A stretch of 26,552 nt of DNA from JBMYQA01 sp049600855 (GTDB lineage Bacteria > Bacteroidota > Bacteroidia > Cytophagales > Flammeovirgaceae), in assembly GCA_049600855.1 (NCBI GenBank), contig JBMYQA010000056.1, forward strand, positions 1 to 26,552. The letters are read 5' to 3'. The notes under the pieces are model-generated. The model searched no databases. It saw only the letters and a list, made by a program, of their open reading frames with translations, and was not told where the DNA came from. Shown one piece after another: positions 1 to 7,175 of this stretch (the first letter of the stretch is position 1; every line of letters begins with the position of its first letter). Position numbers and translations under genes: made by a program.

Positions 1-2
1 AC

Positions 3-137
3 CTTACTCATGGATCTCCTGTTAACTTTTCTGGTAAAATTTATCAAACAAGCTTCTATTCTGTTGAGGAGGAAACAGGAAGAATTAATTACGACCACAT
101 CAAAAAAACAGCAGAAGAAGAAAAAGAAGCGGGGTAA
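3..137 (+). CDS. C-terminal end of an unidentified protein (partial)
   Basis: An open frame enters from the left edge and runs to a TAA at 135-137, giving about 44 residues. The composition is balanced (for example FSGKIYQTSFYSVEEE and GRINYDHIKK), with an acidic/basic helical end, which looks like a real C-terminus. Frame 1 is also open to 162 but would encode a run of lysines and glutamines read from A-rich DNA, so I prefer frame 3. No family can be assigned from this fragment. It is convergent with the minus-strand gene ending at 333. Confidence 0.45.
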   Translation, partial: LTHGSPVNFSGKIYQTSFYSVEEETGRINYDHIKKTAEEEKEAG

Positions 138-206
138 AAAAGTAAAACCTTCTGGGTTTTAAATGATGACGTTTTTTTGAACGTGAATCGTTCAAGTAAG
201 TAAATA

Positions 207-286
207 GTTCAAGACTGTGTCTTGGACTTACCATTTAGGAAGTCTGTAGACTTCCAATAGTTTAGGTCCAAGACGCAGTCTTGAAC
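207..286. repeat. Cruciform-like inverted repeat of three nested palindromes
   Basis: The outer arms are 21 bp each (207-227 and 266-286) and match as an inverted repeat at 20 of 21 positions. Each arm is itself a hairpin: CAAGAC-tgt-GTCTTG at 210-224 and CAAGAC-gca-GTCTTG at 269-283. Between them lies a perfect palindrome, GGAAGTCT-gt-AGACTTCC, at 238-255. It fills the gap between two convergent genes. There is no T tract, so a simple Rho-independent terminator is not the best description. It could be a mobile intergenic repeat or a structured 3' end. Confidence 0.8.
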
Positions 287-332
287 CATAAACGGTTTTA
301 AATTCTTTTAGCTTCACGATGTAGGAAAAGCA

Positions 333-1736
333 TCATGGAGCTACTGTGGCACTTTGTTCTTCTTCCATTGCTGCTACAGCCCTTTCTAATCGTTCTTTGG
401 GGGTATACAATACTACTAACTTGTCAGGGTAATTATTACAGGTATATTCTCCTATTCTCCAATCTAATGGGAGCCAATACAATCCTTCTTCATCGATGTT
501 TGGTGTAAACTGTTTGTTGGGATCATTGTAGAATTCTTGCAACCTGTTGACTGCGGTATTCCAATGGCTTTCTTTTCCAATCAGTACCTCAGCCCAAGCA
601 TGGCCGCCGCCTGCACAAAAGCCACCCATGATTCGTGATGCCCCGCCAATTGCTTCTACCGAAGAGGCCATCACAATGGCATAATCATCGCAATCGCCTG
701 CTAAGCCTAAAGCAATTGAGCGATCAGCGGGGGAATAGAAGTCGTTGAGCACTAAAGTGGGATCGCTCACATACTTCCAATTGCTTGAAAGATGGACATG
801 CAATGCACCAATTTGACGAATGCCTGATGCGCCTGGCAAGGCTAATGCGCGATCGTAAAAAGCGCCTTGCTCGTTTTTTACCAAGCTCACGGCAAAATCA
901 CGCACACAAGGTTGGTTGGGTAAAACGGCATCGGTAAAATCCTTGACTTGATTGCTGGAATCTTTGGAACTGCTACACCAACCGATGTTCTCTAAAGCTT
1001 TTTGTTGGTCTTCTAATAGTTTTTTATACTGCTCGTTTTCCTTACGCAAGGCCGCTAAGGTTTGGGTATCGTCTTCCATTTTGCCAATTTTTTGCTGTAA
1101 TTCCTGCATCTTGGCTTCTTTTTGTTCCTCACTCAAGCCTGCATCATTTTTAATATCTTCCATAAATTGGACGACAGCTGGCATAGATCGGTACTTTTCG
1201 TCAATAGCTTGTGCCAACTCTCCAAAACCTTTATCCATAGAGATCGAGAATTCACTCTCGTATTTCATCCATCCATAATGGTTGGTTGTGGCTACAAAAC
1301 CGATGGGAAATGCGACTAATAGCATGACTTGCGGTAAGAATTTTACTTTTTTAGCAAAGCTGAAGAGTAAGCCTAAAACTACCACTCCAATTCCCACTAG
1401 GTAGTTTAATTGTACATTGCCCATAAAGCTCACATCAGTAATGAAACTGCGAAACCACTCCATAAAACCAATGTCAATGGCAGTAGAAATGAAGAAAAAG
1501 CCTGTCAGCATTCCTAGTAAGGTAGCACTTACATTATCGCCTCCTCCAAAGAAAATCGCCAGTGTAATGAGTACAAAAGCAAGGGAAGTCATTACGGAAG
1601 GATCTCCAATCATACCTAGATTGGCACTTAAAAACTCAACGGCAGCGGCATTGCCCAACACATACATGATACCGGGTACCAGCATGGCAAAGCCAATAAA
1701 TCCAATAAATGAAGCAAATTTTTCTAATGTAGACAT
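333..1736 (-). CDS. Membrane protein with coiled coil and transglutaminase-like (papain-fold) domain
   Basis: The 467-residue protein begins with several hydrophobic segments (about 8-29, 48-64, 70-92, 110-127 and 133-150). A charged Glu/Lys/Gln region likely to form a coiled coil follows (about 195-250), then a C-terminal transglutaminase-like domain. The triad typical of that superfamily is visible: Cys349 in GDCDDYAIV, His379 in GGGHAWAEV and Asp425 in LPLDW. Known members include proteases, peptide N-glycanases and crosslinking enzymes, so substrate and reaction cannot be told from sequence. The domain order suggests a membrane-anchored enzyme whose catalytic part sits on one face of the inner membrane. 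It appears monocistronic, with two hairpins (1778-1810 and 1866-1909) upstream of its start. Confidence 0.85.
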   Translation of the reverse strand: MSTLEKFASFIGFIGFAMLVPGIMYVLGNAAAVEFLSANLGMIGDPSVMTSLAFVLITLAIFFGGGDNVSATLLGMLTGFFFISTAIDIGFMEWFRSFITDVSFMGNVQLNYLVGIGVVVLGLLFSFAKKVKFLPQVMLLVAFPIGFVATTNHYGWMKYESEFSISMDKGFGELAQAIDEKYRSMPAVVQFMEDIKNDAGLSEEQKEAKMQELQQKIGKMEDDTQTLAALRKENEQYKKLLEDQQKALENIGWCSSSKDSSNQVKDFTDAVLPNQPCVRDFAVSLVKNEQGAFYDRALALPGASGIRQIGALHVHLSSNWKYVSDPTLVLNDFYSPADRSIALGLAGDCDDYAIVMASSVEAIGGASRIMGGFCAGGGHAWAEVLIGKESHWNTAVNRLQEFYNDPNKQFTPNIDEEGLYWLPLDWRIGEYTCNNYPDKLVVLYTPKERLERAVAAMEEEQSATVAP

Positions 1737-1777
1737 GTGGGTAATTGTGTTTGGTAAATAGAAGGTTTAATAGAAAA

Positions 1778-1810
1778 AGCCATTTACCTATTTATTTGAG
1801 GCAAATGGCT
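1778..1810 (-). terminator. Stem-loop with T-rich 3' side on the minus strand
   Basis: AGCCATTT at 1778-1785 pairs with AAATGGCT at 1803-1810. Read on the minus strand the stem is followed by a T-rich run (TTTTTC). It lies 40 bp upstream of the transglutaminase-like gene, so it could be an attenuator in that leader or the end of an unseen transcript. Confidence 0.45.
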
Positions 1811-1865
1811 TCAGAAAAAAATATTTTAGTTGTGGTTTATCATTTTTTGTGGTCATGTAGTGAAA

Positions 1866-1909
1866 AAGAAAAACCTCAATATCTCTTCCTAAAATATCGA
1901 GGCTTTATT
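1866..1909. terminator. Probable bidirectional terminator
   Basis: An imperfect stem (AAACCTCAATAT at 1871-1882 with ATATCGAGGCTTT at 1894-1906) has T-rich DNA on both sides: TTTATTTTTT after it on the plus strand and TTTTTCTTTTT after it on the minus strand. No gene ends nearby on either strand. Confidence 0.5.
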
Positions 1910-2169
1910 TTTTATGGTTTGTGTTTTGTTTGGGTTTTGAATTTTGGTAGAAACAATTTGGATGTCGTTCTTAATTGAAATAACGGCGTTTTAGTTTGAA
2001 ATGATTCTTTATTTATTACTAATGTCTTAGTAAGGTACTGATTATTAGTGTTTTATGTTTTGCTGTAAACTGACAAACCGATTTTTATTCGGATGATATC
2101 TGCGAGATTTCATCGTAAAGAGTGCTGAATTGCAGAGAGCTAGATTGAATTATTATTGGGGAGAGTTTT
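1910..2169. other. Non-coding stretch, no gene recognised
   Basis: Together with the hairpins beside it this forms a gap of about 510 bp between 1737 and 2249. No credible coding region or tRNA is seen; the longest plus-strand frame (1745-1978) has no recognisable motif. A short palindrome, TTACTAA-tgtc-TTAGTAA, lies at 2016-2033. The stretch is bounded by terminator-like stems at 1866-1909 and 2170-2215, so a small RNA is possible, but I cannot point to a promoter. Confidence 0.4.
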
Positions 2170-2215
2170 AAAAAAAGAAACCATTCAGTTTCCGGCTTTA
2201 TTCGGACTGAATGGT
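2170..2215 (-). terminator. Rho-independent terminator of the aminotransferase gene
   Basis: ACCATTCAGT at 2180-2189 and ACTGAATGGT at 2206-2215 form a perfect 10-bp stem, with further CCG/CGG pairing inside. On the minus strand the stem is followed by TTTCTTTTTTT. It lies 35 bp past the stop codon of the minus-strand aminotransferase gene. Confidence 0.85.
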
Positions 2216-2249
2216 ATGATATGATTTTGAAATTACTATTAATTTTCGA

Positions 2250-3143
2250 TCAGATAATCGAATACGAATCATACTCCGATTGTTGCACAATCTGATGGTA
2301 TTTCAACTGCAATTGATGTCCTAGCGAATCTTCCCACGCAATATCAAATGCTCTTTTATTGATGGAGTTGATTCCCGTAATTTCCAAAGCGGCACTGGTT
2401 AAAAATGCACTATCTGCTTGCATGACCTCTTCGGGAGTGGAGTTTTTCTCGAACACCTCAATATCTAATTCTTTGGCCAAATCGAATACAACTTTTCGGG
2501 TAATGCCTGGTAAAATGTGTCCTTTAGGAGCTGTAAACAGTTTCCCATCTTTCTGATAGAAAAAATTTGATGCAGAAGCTTGAGCCACATAACCATTCAT
2601 GTCTTTCAATAATGCTTCATCATAACCCTCTTTACGTGCCTCCGTAGTCGCAAAAATATAGTTCGTGTAATGTCCCGCTAATTTGTAATCAACCAAGGTT
2701 GATTTAGGATTTGGCCTTTCGATAGACGAAAGCTTTAAATTCAGCAAGTCATTCTCGAAGTAGCTTTTCCATTTCCAAGCGGCAATGAATACATGCGCCT
2801 CTTTAGAGGTAATGAGTGGCATGCTTGCGCCCACATATACCATTGGTCGGATATATGCATTGGTCAAGTTTTTATTCTCTTCTAACAGCTGATAACTGAA
2901 ATGAATTAATTCATCGAGGTTAAATTTGATTTTTAGTCCTAAGCGATCAGCACCTTCTAACATGCGCTCATAATGCTCTTTGGCTTTAAAAATATGTGGT
3001 CCTAGTGGAGTGCTATAGGAGCGCATTCCTTCAATCACGCCATGCCCATAATGCAATGTTTGTGAAAACAAATCCGTTTGGGCTTGCGATGCTTTCTCAA
3101 ATGTCCCATCTAAGAAAACAACGGTTCCTTTTCCGTAGTACAT
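2250..3143 (-). CDS. ilvE: Class IV (branched-chain) aminotransferase
   Basis: The 297-residue protein has the fold-type IV layout and length of branched-chain amino acid aminotransferases, which interconvert leucine, isoleucine and valine with their 2-oxo acids using PLP in the cytoplasm. Visible marks are the N-terminal LHYGHGVIEGMR segment (30-41), the Schiff-base lysine Lys154 in VDYKLAGHYTN, LPGITR (211-216) for the PLP phosphate region, and TSAALEI (249-255). From the lysine onward it lines up without gaps to E. coli IlvE over 35 residues. At the position of the conserved Glu that contacts the pyridine nitrogen of PLP (Glu194 in IlvE) this protein has Gln188 (GYVAQASASN). Substrate range may therefore differ; D-amino acid or aminodeoxychorismate activities belong to the same superfamily. 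It has its own terminator. Confidence 0.85.
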   Translation of the reverse strand: MYYGKGTVVFLDGTFEKASQAQTDLFSQTLHYGHGVIEGMRSYSTPLGPHIFKAKEHYERMLEGADRLGLKIKFNLDELIHFSYQLLEENKNLTNAYIRPMVYVGASMPLITSKEAHVFIAAWKWKSYFENDLLNLKLSSIERPNPKSTLVDYKLAGHYTNYIFATTEARKEGYDEALLKDMNGYVAQASASNFFYQKDGKLFTAPKGHILPGITRKVVFDLAKELDIEVFEKNSTPEEVMQADSAFLTSAALEITGINSINKRAFDIAWEDSLGHQLQLKYHQIVQQSEYDSYSII

Positions 3144-3322
3144 ATGTGTTGTTTATGTATTAAGCTGGTGTACATCTAATCGGATAACACCCAATATGCT
3201 TGAATTATAAATAAAAGTTCTGAAATTGCCACTTAAAATCCAAGGCTAAGGTTTGATTTTATCCTTATCAATTGTAAATGTATTAGAATAATTCAAATCA
3301 ACTAACTTAAAATTAATTAATC

Positions 3323-4243
3323 TTGAAAAAATCCTATATACAGCCTCAAGTGCTTCAGTCAGGTGATCGCGTTGGAATTGTTGCCACAGCAGGGAAAGTC
3401 AAAACAGGTTCGCTAGATCAAGGCATCAAGCTACTTCAACAGTGGGGATTTCAGGTAATTTGCGGGCCAAATCTGTTTCAAGGGCATGGTTATTTTGCAG
3501 GTACTGATGCGCAACGAGCGGCAGATTTACAAATGATGTTGGATGATCCAAGCATAAAAGCTATTTTTTGTGCAAGGGGAGGGTATGGGACTACGCGGAT
3601 GATAGACTCCATTGATTTTACCCATTTTCAACAGCAGCCGAAGTGGTTGATTGGCTTTAGCGATGTGACTACCCTGCATCAACATATTCATCGATTAGGC
3701 ATTCAGTCCATTCACGGGCAAACTGTCAGCGCTTTGAGTGAAAGTCAGGCTTCATCAAGTATCAAAAAAGTACTATTGGGAGGGGCTTATTCCATTGAAT
3801 CACCTGCACATCAAGCCAATCGTTTGGGACAAGCCGAAGGGGTGTTGGTGGGAGGTAACTTATCCTTACTTTGTAATTTAATAGGCACAGCTTCAGCGAT
3901 TGATACGCGGGGAAAAATCCTATTTATTGAAGAAGTTAGTGAGCCGCTTTATCATTTTGATCGGATGCTGGTTCAGTTGGCAAGAGCGGGAAAGTTAAGC
4001 GAGCTTAGCGGACTTATTATTGGGGAATTGAGTAGTATGACGAATCCTGAAAATAAGTTTACCCTTACGGCAGAAGAAATTGTGTTAGAAAAGGTGGCAA
4101 ACTTCAATTATCCAGTATGCTTTGATTTTCCTGTTGGTCATATCAAAAATAACTGGGCTATGCCTTGTGGAAGATGGAGTGTGTTGGATGTTAACACGAA
4201 GCATGTTTCGCTTCGTTTTGATGTGGGAGAGGGAACTTCATAA
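3323..4243 (+). CDS. ldcA: LD-carboxypeptidase (peptidase family S66)
   Basis: This 306-residue protein matches LdcA in length and motifs. The family removes the terminal D-Ala from muropeptide tetrapeptides during peptidoglycan recycling, using a Ser-Glu-His triad. Ser113 is in the nucleophile motif GFSDVTTLH, Glu203 in LFIEEVSEPLY and His273 in FPVGHIKNNWAMPCG. The N-terminal DRVGIVATAG and ARGGYGTTRM (84-93) are also typical. The start is TTG at 3323: an in-frame TAA at 3314-3316 blocks extension, and the first ATG (residue 71) would remove the first half of the nucleophile domain. No signal peptide is seen, so it is probably cytoplasmic. It is a single gene followed by a terminator. Confidence 0.9.
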   Translation: MKKSYIQPQVLQSGDRVGIVATAGKVKTGSLDQGIKLLQQWGFQVICGPNLFQGHGYFAGTDAQRAADLQMMLDDPSIKAIFCARGGYGTTRMIDSIDFTHFQQQPKWLIGFSDVTTLHQHIHRLGIQSIHGQTVSALSESQASSSIKKVLLGGAYSIESPAHQANRLGQAEGVLVGGNLSLLCNLIGTASAIDTRGKILFIEEVSEPLYHFDRMLVQLARAGKLSELSGLIIGELSSMTNPENKFTLTAEEIVLEKVANFNYPVCFDFPVGHIKNNWAMPCGRWSVLDVNTKHVSLRFDVGEGTS

Positions 4244-4273
4244 AAAAGCCACATCCAGTGGAATGCGGCTTTT
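4244..4273. terminator. Bidirectional terminator between convergent genes
   Basis: AAAAGCCACAT (4244-4254) pairs with ATGCGGCTTTT (4263-4273) with one mismatch and an 8-nt loop. It directly follows the stop codon of the LD-carboxypeptidase gene. On the minus strand it is followed by six T and so can also end the small minus-strand gene that stops at 4296. Confidence 0.85.
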
Positions 4274-4295
4274 AGGTAAAAGGAATAATCAAATT

Positions 4296-4568
4296 TTACT
4301 TTTTCTTTTGTTTTTTTAATTGCCTCAGGCCATAAGCCCCACCAGCAACAAGTAAAAAACCAACCCCTCCATCTATGGGCACTGGAGTTGGTGGTACTGG
4401 TGCCGCATTAGGAATACTGCGTGATTTCCAGCTCCAATCCAGGTCATCACCTGAATCTAGGTCATCAGACGAGCCTTCTGCATAAGGATCATCGCCCCAT
4501 TCATTTGATTGTGCAACGGCCATACCTGATGACAATACCAAAAAGCAAATTAAAAATAACCATTTCAT
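4296..4568 (-). CDS. Small exported Asp-rich protein with PID-CTERM-like tail
   Basis: The 90-residue protein has a clear N-terminal signal peptide (MKWLFLICFLVLSSGMAVAQ), an acidic middle rich in Asp and Ser (about 22-46), and a C-terminal PVPIDGGVGFLLVAGGAYG followed by a Lys-rich end (LRQLKKQKKK). That tail (Pro-Ile-Asp-Gly-Gly, a hydrophobic segment, basic end) resembles the short Bacteroidetes sorting tail annotated as PID-CTERM, by analogy with other CTERM signals. The mature part between the two signals is only about 40 residues. No function is known to me. It lies next to a T9SS cargo gene on the same strand but about 200 bp downstream of it, so it need not be co-transcribed. Confidence 0.75.
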   Translation of the reverse strand: MKWLFLICFLVLSSGMAVAQSNEWGDDPYAEGSSDDLDSGDDLDWSWKSRSIPNAAPVPPTPVPIDGGVGFLLVAGGAYGLRQLKKQKKK

Positions 4569-4715
4569 CTGTTTTCAGTTTTATAAAGTTTTAATTCAAA
4601 TCTTTAACTAATAGCGGTAAAAAGTAGGCACAGGGGGTGAATATCACCCCTGTGAATAATGGACAACCAATTTGGATTGGTTTTCCGAACACTTTACCTT
4701 CAATGCATTTGTGTG

Positions 4716-4761
4716 TAAGCAGGTAAGTAAAGTGAATACAACATTTTTGCTTACCTGCTTA
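4716..4761. repeat. Compact member of a dispersed inverted-repeat family
   Basis: TAAGCAGGTAAGTAAA (4716-4731) and TTTGCTTACCTGCTTA (4746-4761) pair at 15 of 16 positions around a 14-nt loop. The first 31 bases match the left end of the 163-bp element at 23779 at 24 positions. It lies 5 bp past the stop of the T9SS cargo gene (minus strand) and may act as a 3' stem-loop, but it lacks a T tract. TTTACTTACC at 4766-4775 offers a second partner for the left arm. Confidence 0.75.
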
Positions 4762-4766
4762 ATTGT

Positions 4767-6323
4767 TTACTTACCTAAATACACACGCTTTACGTGCTTC
4801 CCCCATTCATGCTCAACCGTAACAACATAAATGCCTGTACTCATCCAGTGCATGGGAATTTCATTTCGGCCTTTTTGGGTACCCAATTCTTTTTCTAAAT
4901 ATACTTTCCCTAACACATCCGTTACGGTTACGGTAGAGCTTTGTGCGGATGTTTGATTGAAATGAAGATAAACCTTCTTTTCATAGCTGTATATACTTAA
5001 TGGATTTTCCTCGATGAGTTCCTCAATGCCTGTTACACTTGCTGGAACAAATCGTAGCACGAAGCGATTGGTATAGTTATTTTGTTCGAGATGAACCACA
5101 TACGGACCATCTTGTAAGTCCGAAATGGTTTCGAGCGTTTGATCTTCCAATAATACGCGATAATCATCGGTAGGGAAGTTTACCAAATGACTGATTTGGA
5201 AGCTGTACTGTCCCGCTGTATTGACCTCAATTCCCAAAGGAATTATGCGATGATCATCTAAACTTGGTAAGCCTTGAATAGCCATTTTATGGTTTTCAGC
5301 GACGGTTCCCATGTAGCTGTAAAAGGCCATGTGTTGACTGCCTTTCAACTTCATCGCATCGTAACGATCTTTAGCTTCTGCTGCATCTGGCATAAACCCA
5401 ATGAGTAATTCATTATTGTAACCAGCCTCATGCTCTGCCGTGATCCATACCCGATTCCATTCATCTTGTGTGCTTCGCATAAAAGTATTATTGGTACCCA
5501 CTCGTTGGCTATTGCTGAAGGTAGCATTGCCAGCGGCAATAGATCGAACAAAAAAGCCTTGGCAAGATGCAATGTTATTGGAAGTGGGCATATTGCCACC
5601 TCCTGCACCCGTTACACCAGCCGCATTCATCGTAGCGTAATCTGCATTGGATGAGCCGACATCATTACCATCTGAATTCCAGATGTAAATTGCATTGTCT
5701 AATACACCACTGTTATCGGTGAGAAATTGATTTACAGAAATGCCAGAAGGGTAGGGGTTACCAATTAAGTTCCAATCGTTATCTGTATTGGTATTGCTTC
5801 CTCCATCATCATCATAATGAAGGGAAACGTTTACATTTCCAGAGTGAAAACCCGTGGTATTGGAAAAGCTCCGAGTTAATTTGGTTTCTGGGGTGCCAGA
5901 ACCTCCCGTCGCAATATAACCAACACCAGCTACCAAGGTTTCGGCTCCACTCATGGTGCCCCACGTTTGGGTAGGATCATCAAATTGATACAGATTGGTG
6001 GTGGAGGCTACAGGAAAAACAGCGTTTCGTGTTACACCAATTACGGGAGATGCCCAATAATTATACTCGCGGTCATAACCTGAGCCTTCTTTATTAACTT
6101 CATAAGTTCCTGAGCCACTGTTACTAGGATTTACGGCATTTTGAATCAAGGAAGCGCCATCGTTGAGTTGGACTTTTCCTGAATTCGCTAGGTTAGTATT
6201 GGCTAAAAAAATGATTGCGCCACTATCTGCGGTGATATGGGCACCACTTTCTACAATAACATGCTGCGCTTGCAGTGAAATGAAGGTAAGGCAGCAAATA
6301 AAAGAGATCAAAAATGATTTCAT
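4767..6323 (-). CDS. T9SS-secreted protein with type A C-terminal sorting domain
   Basis: The 518-residue protein starts with a signal peptide (MKSFLISFICCLTFISLQAQ). I chose the ATG at 6323: the frame is open to 6443, but only the internal Met begins a signal peptide. The mature part carries repeats common in Bacteroidetes surface proteins: EYNYWASPV (86-94), DWNLIGNPYPSG (183-194) and IGFMPDAAEAKDRYD (308-322). The last 75 residues have the T9SS type A tail pattern, with a DVLGKV turn, STGIYVVTVE (495-504) and a basic end. The family is exported by Sec, crosses the outer membrane by T9SS and has its tail removed or linked to the surface. Binding partner or enzymatic role is unknown. A probable regulated promoter lies at 6604-6672. 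Confidence 0.85.
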   Translation of the reverse strand: MKSFLISFICCLTFISLQAQHVIVESGAHITADSGAIIFLANTNLANSGKVQLNDGASLIQNAVNPSNSGSGTYEVNKEGSGYDREYNYWASPVIGVTRNAVFPVASTTNLYQFDDPTQTWGTMSGAETLVAGVGYIATGGSGTPETKLTRSFSNTTGFHSGNVNVSLHYDDDGGSNTNTDNDWNLIGNPYPSGISVNQFLTDNSGVLDNAIYIWNSDGNDVGSSNADYATMNAAGVTGAGGGNMPTSNNIASCQGFFVRSIAAGNATFSNSQRVGTNNTFMRSTQDEWNRVWITAEHEAGYNNELLIGFMPDAAEAKDRYDAMKLKGSQHMAFYSYMGTVAENHKMAIQGLPSLDDHRIIPLGIEVNTAGQYSFQISHLVNFPTDDYRVLLEDQTLETISDLQDGPYVVHLEQNNYTNRFVLRFVPASVTGIEELIEENPLSIYSYEKKVYLHFNQTSAQSSTVTVTDVLGKVYLEKELGTQKGRNEIPMHWMSTGIYVVTVEHEWGKHVKRVYLGK

Positions 6324-6603
6324 AAGCAATAACTGGTATTTAAGTGTTCGAGTCCTTTTTGTTATAAAGATTCCAGTTTGCACATGATGCTTGGAATGCT
6401 CTATAAATAATTCTGAAAAACCACAATGAAATTGTAGACCCATTACTCAAGTCGAGTAATTCATATATTCCGAATAGTTTGTTGTAATGGAAATTAGAAA
6501 TGTAATTTCATATCCATTATCGTGTTGTTAGTAGTTGTTGATAAGTGTGCTTTAATTTATTCGATCACTTGTTATACCTAGTCATTGATCAATAGCTCTG
6601 TTA
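6324..6603 (-). other. Predicted long 5' leader of the T9SS cargo gene
   Basis: If transcription begins just past the -7 element at 6604-6611, the leader is about 270 nt. No further gene is seen in it; upstream in-frame codons to 6443 do not look like protein. I see no riboswitch I can name. Confidence 0.35.
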
Positions 6604-6672
6604 CAAAAGTACCCTCCTATTTCGATTAAATAAAATTTTGGGCATAGACAAATTGTAGACATCAGGTAGACA
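6604..6672 (-). promoter_or_regulatory. Predicted promoter with three TGTCTA direct repeats
   Basis: On the minus strand, TGTCTA occurs three times exactly 11 bp apart (plus-strand TAGACA at 6645, 6656 and 6667), followed 33 bp later by TACTTTTG (6604-6611), a full match to the Bacteroidetes -7 element TAnnTTTG. Six-base direct repeats with a 5-bp gap are the form bound by OmpR/PhoP-type response regulators (the enteric PhoP box is GTTTA-N5-GTTTA-like). The position upstream of the core promoter suits an activator. The regulator is inferred, not seen. The gene served is the T9SS cargo gene starting at 6323. Confidence 0.6.
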
Positions 6673-6964
6673 AATAAGAAAAAATATTTTTTTTAAGTTG
6701 TTCAGCGCATGTTTTGCATAAACCAAAGGTCAGCTTTGCGTTACAAATTTTTTAATCAGGAAATGCTTTCACCACATCCTTATTATTTACAAAGTTAACG
6801 TTACCTTCCACGATTTAATAGCACTAAATAGCCACTTTATATAAAATTTGAGACATGTTAGTGTTGGAAAGCCCTAAAAACTCAAATAGGCTCTAAGTGA
6901 TTATATTTTTTTTAAAGCGAATTGAATCTCGAAATTCATTTGAATAAAACGACTTTGGGAGTGG
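6673..6964. other. Non-coding stretch
   Basis: AT-rich DNA between the TGTCTA promoter and the 51-aa gene. I see no coding region, tRNA or convincing terminator here. Confidence 0.4.
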
Positions 6965-7120
6965 CTAAGCCGCGCTCCCTTTAATTTGCTGAAGTGTGGA
7001 GTGTTTGGTTTCTTGACTAGGTTTTAAAAAACCTTGCATGAGGGCTTCTGCATCTAATTGTTGTACAGTTGGTTTTTCCCAAATCTTAATTCGCCCAATT
7101 TTTTGCCCTAATTTCATCAT
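6965..7120 (-). CDS. Hypothetical 51-residue protein
   Basis: The frame starts at ATG-ATG (7118-7120 and 7115-7117 on the minus strand) and ends at TAG (6965-6967). The protein begins MMKLGQKIGRIKIWEKPTVQ and is hydrophilic, with no signal peptide, transmembrane segment or cysteine. The stretch KIWEKPTVQQLD (12-23) resembles the short aromatic-x-x-P leader motif found in some ribosomally made, modified peptide precursors, but no modifying enzyme is nearby and such short motifs arise by chance. It lies 55 bp downstream of the 83-aa gene on the same strand and probably shares its transcript. Coding status rests on a sensible composition and this position. Confidence 0.5.
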   Translation of the reverse strand: MMKLGQKIGRIKIWEKPTVQQLDAEALMQGFLKPSQETKHSTLQQIKGSAA

Positions 7121-7175
7121 GATTTATTGGTTTAAAGATGAGTAACTCATAGCGTATACCGCGGTTAGTTGATGT

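Noticed and set aside
1..162. Frame-1 open frame at the left edge ending in a lysine-rich tail
   Set aside because: The tail KKQQKKKKKRGKK comes from A-rich DNA that reads as an ordinary Glu/Lys C-terminus in frame 3; only one of the two can be the gene, and frame 3 has the more balanced composition.
6324..6443. Forty-residue N-terminal extension of the T9SS cargo protein
   Set aside because: It would bury the signal peptide inside the protein; the ATG at 6323 begins a standard signal sequence.
6643..6672. TGTCTA repeats as a LytTR-type binding site
   Set aside because: LytTR sites have repeats about 21 bp apart with a different core; the 11-bp period here fits OmpR/PhoP-type binding better.
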